Shown here piece after piece: positions 60,395 through 64,000 of a stretch of 64,000 nt of DNA (positions are counted from its first letter, which is position 1; each line of letters opens with the position of its first letter). This DNA comes from Linnemannia elongata (lineage: Eukaryota > Mortierellomycota > Mortierellomycetes > Mortierellales > Mortierellaceae), in assembly GCA_036320915.1 (NCBI GenBank), contig JAXBDG010000017.1, positions 682,001-746,000 of the forward strand, given 5' to 3'. A model generated the notes under the pieces. The model saw only the letters and a list, made by a program, of their open reading frames with translations. It was not told the DNA's origin and did no database searches. The position numbers were made by a program, and so were the translations under genes.

Positions 60395-63300
60395 TTACTT
60401 CTTAGGTTTGGTGGCGGTGGCACGAAGGAGGAGCTCCTTGAGTTCATCAAACTGCTTCTGCGATTGCTCCTGCTGCAACGTCAATTGCCTCTGCAACTCG
60501 CTCACTTGGGTCCTCAAGTCCAGGCTGCTGTTATGCTCAATCGCCTTCTCCTTTGAACCCTTGGTAGCACTGCCGTCCGTCGTCGTCGTCGTCATCGTCG
60601 TGGTTTGCTCCTGTTCTTTCTGGCCCTCACCTTCACCTTCAGCTGTAGCCTCTCCTTCTCCGTCTGCCTTGGTTTCACCATCTTCGCCTTCAGCAGTCTC
60701 ACCCTCCCCCGTCTCCTCCTCTGTCTGCTCCTCAGTCTCTTCCTCCTCGTCTTCCTTAGGTCTAGGAACATTATCGAAAACAGGATCAACCTCATCCCCA
60801 TCATCCTCATCCTCACCACCATCCCTACCCCACTTATACGCACCATTATCCTCACCAGGATGATACTTCTCCTGATAATCCCGGACCTGTTGTGGTGTCG
60901 CCGAGAAATAAATCTGTTTCGGGAACCAATCATGGGCTTGACGGAACCCTGGGATATTGTGGGACATATTCTCGGCCGACTCGATGTACCGCAGGCGAGA
61001 CTCGATCCAGGCTAGACGCCAGCCGTCGTCTCCCTTTGTGAACGCCACGTTGATCAAAGCTAGATAAACGTTGGAGGGTGGGTTGGAGAAAGAGGGGGAT
61101 GGGATGGATGTGAGTTGATTTTGGTTTTGGCTGTCTCATTTGTGTAACGGTGTGAAGGATGCAGGCAAGTTTTTTGAAATGAAAGAAACGGATGGACTTA
61201 CCAATGAGCACGTTGAGCATGACGATGACGGTGAAGAAAAAGTACACGATCATCATGATATGGAACCCAAAATCCTTTTTATCAAAAAACGCTGACACCG
61301 GATCATATCTTCCACCCTATTTACAAGAAGAAGAAAAAGGAGACATGGAAACGCAGCCGTTAGAATTTTACTCATTCTCCAACAAACAAAGCACCACGAA
61401 AAAAAAAAAAAAAAAAAAAAAAAAAGAAACTTACCATGAAGAAGTAGGTGGCAGACATGGCATAGAAAAAGTGGAACGGGAAATCGGTCTCGTCCCTCAC
61501 GCACCCCTCGATAGCACAAGCCCTAAGCAAATGCTGTGTCGCGATCGCAAAGGCGAGCAGTCCGCCGGCAAAGATGATGAAGAATCCTCGGATCTCAATC
61601 ACGGTCTGTTGAATAATCATCACGTACTTGCAAACTTGCTTATAGATCCGGAGCTCGAACAGCTAGGAGCAGAGAGTGGAGAACAGGGCAGATTAGACTT
61701 AGTTCGCAGCTCGCCATTGAATAAAATATATCGCGTCATTTTTTTGTTACACCCGCTTCCTTTTCGTACCATGTGGAAGAAGACGACAAGGACAGCGGCA
61801 GTCATGACACGCGTACTTCCTTCCTTGTTTCCATTTGAAATCGATTTCAGCTGAATGGCACTTGCGATCAACGGTAGTCCAAACGCAAAAACATCCAAAC
61901 CATTGTACGTCGATCTATCATCACATACAAGAGAGGAGATCGGTATGTGAGCCGGCTACTCCTTTGAAATATCAAGTTAAAGAGCAGATAAAGAAGAGCA
62001 AAATAAAAAGAAAAAAGCATACCCAGAATAACGGGACCAGCTGTGTACGGCCTGGAGGAGCTCGAGCCAGAGGAAAATACCGGCAACGACGATAATGGCA
62101 ATGAGGAGTCCGATCTGAGCAGTGGATACCTGGTCGTAGACCTGTATAAGCGCCACGGTCACTACCAACGCGTAAAAGAAGCACTGAAATACGAATCTAA
62201 AAAGCCAGTAAGAATATCCAATTGTGTTCCTATCATATGAGAGAGAGTGAGAGAATGAAAAAAGTAAGTATCTTTTGCTCCGCGCTAGACTTGAGCAAAA
62301 AATATCGATAAGATCAAACGACAACTGTACCATTTGTAGTCGACGAGAGCGGCAATGGCGGGGTTATCAAAGAACTCCAAATTGAAATTATAGCATTCAA
62401 CAACAGCAGGCATCTTGATATGGCACTTGAGGCGGATCATGTGGTATAGCGTCTTCCACCACGTAGTCGTGGCAGTGTTGGAGGCCGCTTGGAACCCATC
62501 TTTCTTCATCTCAGTCTGTTGTTGATCCTTGTAGTACCACAGCGCATCAAACGAGGCCATGAACACTGGGCGTGTGAAACCGTCGTTGCTGCTGTCGGCC
62601 TTTGCACCCGTGAAGTTGAACTGCATAATGGGCTCTTTGGTTTTGATCAGCGGCTTGGTGCGGGGCTCCCAGAACCGTAAGCGAGGGCGAGGAGGGAGAG
62701 CGAGGGTGTGGTTGTCGATGACGTAGGCTCGGCTCTTGACGGGGATAAACGCGATTCTGCCCATGCAGTCCAATGCCTCTTCGGGGTAGAGCTCCATGAC
62801 CTCGTGCATGCTGCCGAACAGGGGCGAGAGGAAGGCCAGATTCTTGGATCGGTTGGCGTGGCTGACGCAGTACTTCATGACCACCTTGGCGACTCCAAAG
62901 ACTCTCGGCCGTTTCTGTGCAATCTCGAGAAGGATCGCTAGGGGTTCAGTTGACTTGTCTTCGTGAGGGTCCGGGATCCAGGTGATGTATTTTGGTGGGA
63001 GCAGCTCGGCCATAATCTGTTCCAATGCGACCCGGTCATCCGAATTCCATGCTCGACAAAGTGTGACGAGGCAAGAGAGTGGATTCTCCCGCGTTGGCCG
63101 GATACGGTTCTTGAGGAATCGGATAACCTCGTCTTTAAAGTCCTGGTCACCAAACCGGTACAGCTGAATCAGCCCCAAGACACCCATCTCATCTCGGTAC
63201 TCCTGAGTGGACTTGAAACTATCAACGGCAGACTTGGGGAACGTCAGGAAGTTGTTAGGAGTTCCAGCTGGGGGTCGAACAGTTGAGAAGCCGTTGTTGG

Positions 63301-64000
63301 TCTGCCAGTAGGTGGGCTTGATCTCGATGGTGTACTGGCAGGCATGCTCACACATCTTGATGTTGAGGATATCCGTGATGCATCGGTCCTTGGGATGGTC
63401 AGGATCATGTTCAAGGAACTTGACGACTCGATCAAGTGTCGCAACATTCGTAAAGACGTTTGACAATGTCCAAGTAAAGAGGAACCCCTCGTTAACGACA
63501 AACAACTGTGACGTCTCGCGCACCCAAAAGATTCGGTGTTCCAGCGCCCTGCCTAGGATGAGGGTCATTGTATTGGTCATGTCCACATAGCTGCTGCCGA
63601 TCCCGACCTGGAGCGTATGGGCTACCTCGCCTGCGACATACTTTTGAGCCGCGTAGACCGTAAAGGCGATATCTTCCGAGTTGGTGAACGTGCGGACAGA
63701 GTCGACGTAAAAGATGTCAAAAGAACGGTCCAGCAACGGGCAATCGTTGGTGGTTCCGCAAGAATATTCCTCCGAGGGTGGGTACAAGATGTTGCCAAGA
63801 CTTAAAAAATTAGCCACCGATCCCTATCGTCATTAGAATCAAGAAGAGAAGGTCAACTAACAGCTAATTTTAAGCACAGAAAAGGCGTTGCAAAGGACAC
63901 GCTTACTCAACATACCTGAGTGTTTAAGAAGAACGGGGCATGACCAGTATGAGGGAACTGGACAACATAATCCTCGTGCACATAATGGTCCTCGACGACC
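60395..64000 (-). CDS. TRP-like ion channel, C-terminal part
   Basis: The 5' end is beyond the window. Visible exons in coding order are 64000-63917, 63823-62331, 62229-62023, 61914-61770, 61662-61435, 61316-61202 and 61059-60395; all junctions keep frame. A long cytosolic region (about 530 residues, with repeated helical segments) precedes about six membrane segments (CFFYALVVTVALIQVY, IGLLIAIIVVAGIFLWLELL, VMTAAVLVVFFHM, GFFIIFAGGLLAFAIA, FHFFYAMSATYFFM, MMIVYFFFTVIVMLNVLIAL). The last segment and INVAFTKGDDGWRLAWIESR resemble the S6 and post-S6 helix of TRP-type cation channels. The putative pore loop is GGRYDPVS. The tail is acidic and ends in a coiled coil (LRTQVSELQRQLTLQQEQ). Ion and trigger are unknown; a generic ion-transport-domain protein is the alternative. 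Confidence 0.8.

Overview
The window is nuclear DNA from a filamentous, early-diverging fungus. Genes carry many short GT-AG introns, intergenic regions are AT- and pyrimidine-rich with long homopolymers, the ER Hsp70 ends in HDEL, and poly-Gln, poly-Thr and poly-His tracts are common. A TRP-like channel and expanded ABCC transporters would suit a Mucoromycota or Mortierellomycota species. That placement is inference; no marker gene proves it.

Layout. 1-8.5 kb (+): housekeeping genes, namely the 3' part of a gp78/AMFR-like ER ubiquitin ligase, the ribosome-biogenesis factor MAK16, the U1 snRNP 70K protein, and a threonyl-tRNA synthetase with a presequence-like N-terminus. 9.0-14.0 kb (+): ABCC transporter I, which lacks the N-terminal TMD0. 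15.0-19.6 kb (+): two tandem secreted histidine acid phosphatases; the first has ACG where its sister has ATG. 19.8-23.1 kb (-): a large Gln/Pro/Ser-rich protein with a small conserved C-terminal domain. 25.8-31.0 kb (+): a very large S28-family serine peptidase. 31.7-33.6 kb (+): a mitochondrial AUH-type enoyl-CoA hydratase in eight exons. 33.9-35.0 kb (-): an unrecognised protein. 36.0-54.2 kb (-): three full-length-type ABCC transporters in tandem (II, III, IV). 54.9-56.0 kb (-): an unrecognised protein with Ala-rich and membrane segments. 56.8-59.3 kb (-): ER Hsp70 BiP/Kar2. 60.4-64.0 kb (-): the C-terminal part of a TRP-like ion channel that runs off the window.

The most distinctive region is the set of four ABCC genes. 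II and III share intron positions and have recently exchanged sequence: a 317-bp NBD1 tract differs at only four sites. II has a 2-nt deletion near its 3' end that shifts the frame and replaces the usual C-terminus. I and IV share an intron in the second membrane domain that II and III lack. The phosphatases and the S28 peptidase look secreted and degradative, the ABCC proteins are candidate vacuolar or plasma-membrane exporters, and BiP and the gp78-like ligase both serve ER protein quality control. Nothing shows that these genes form one functional cluster. No tRNA, rRNA, CRISPR array or intact transposon was recognised.
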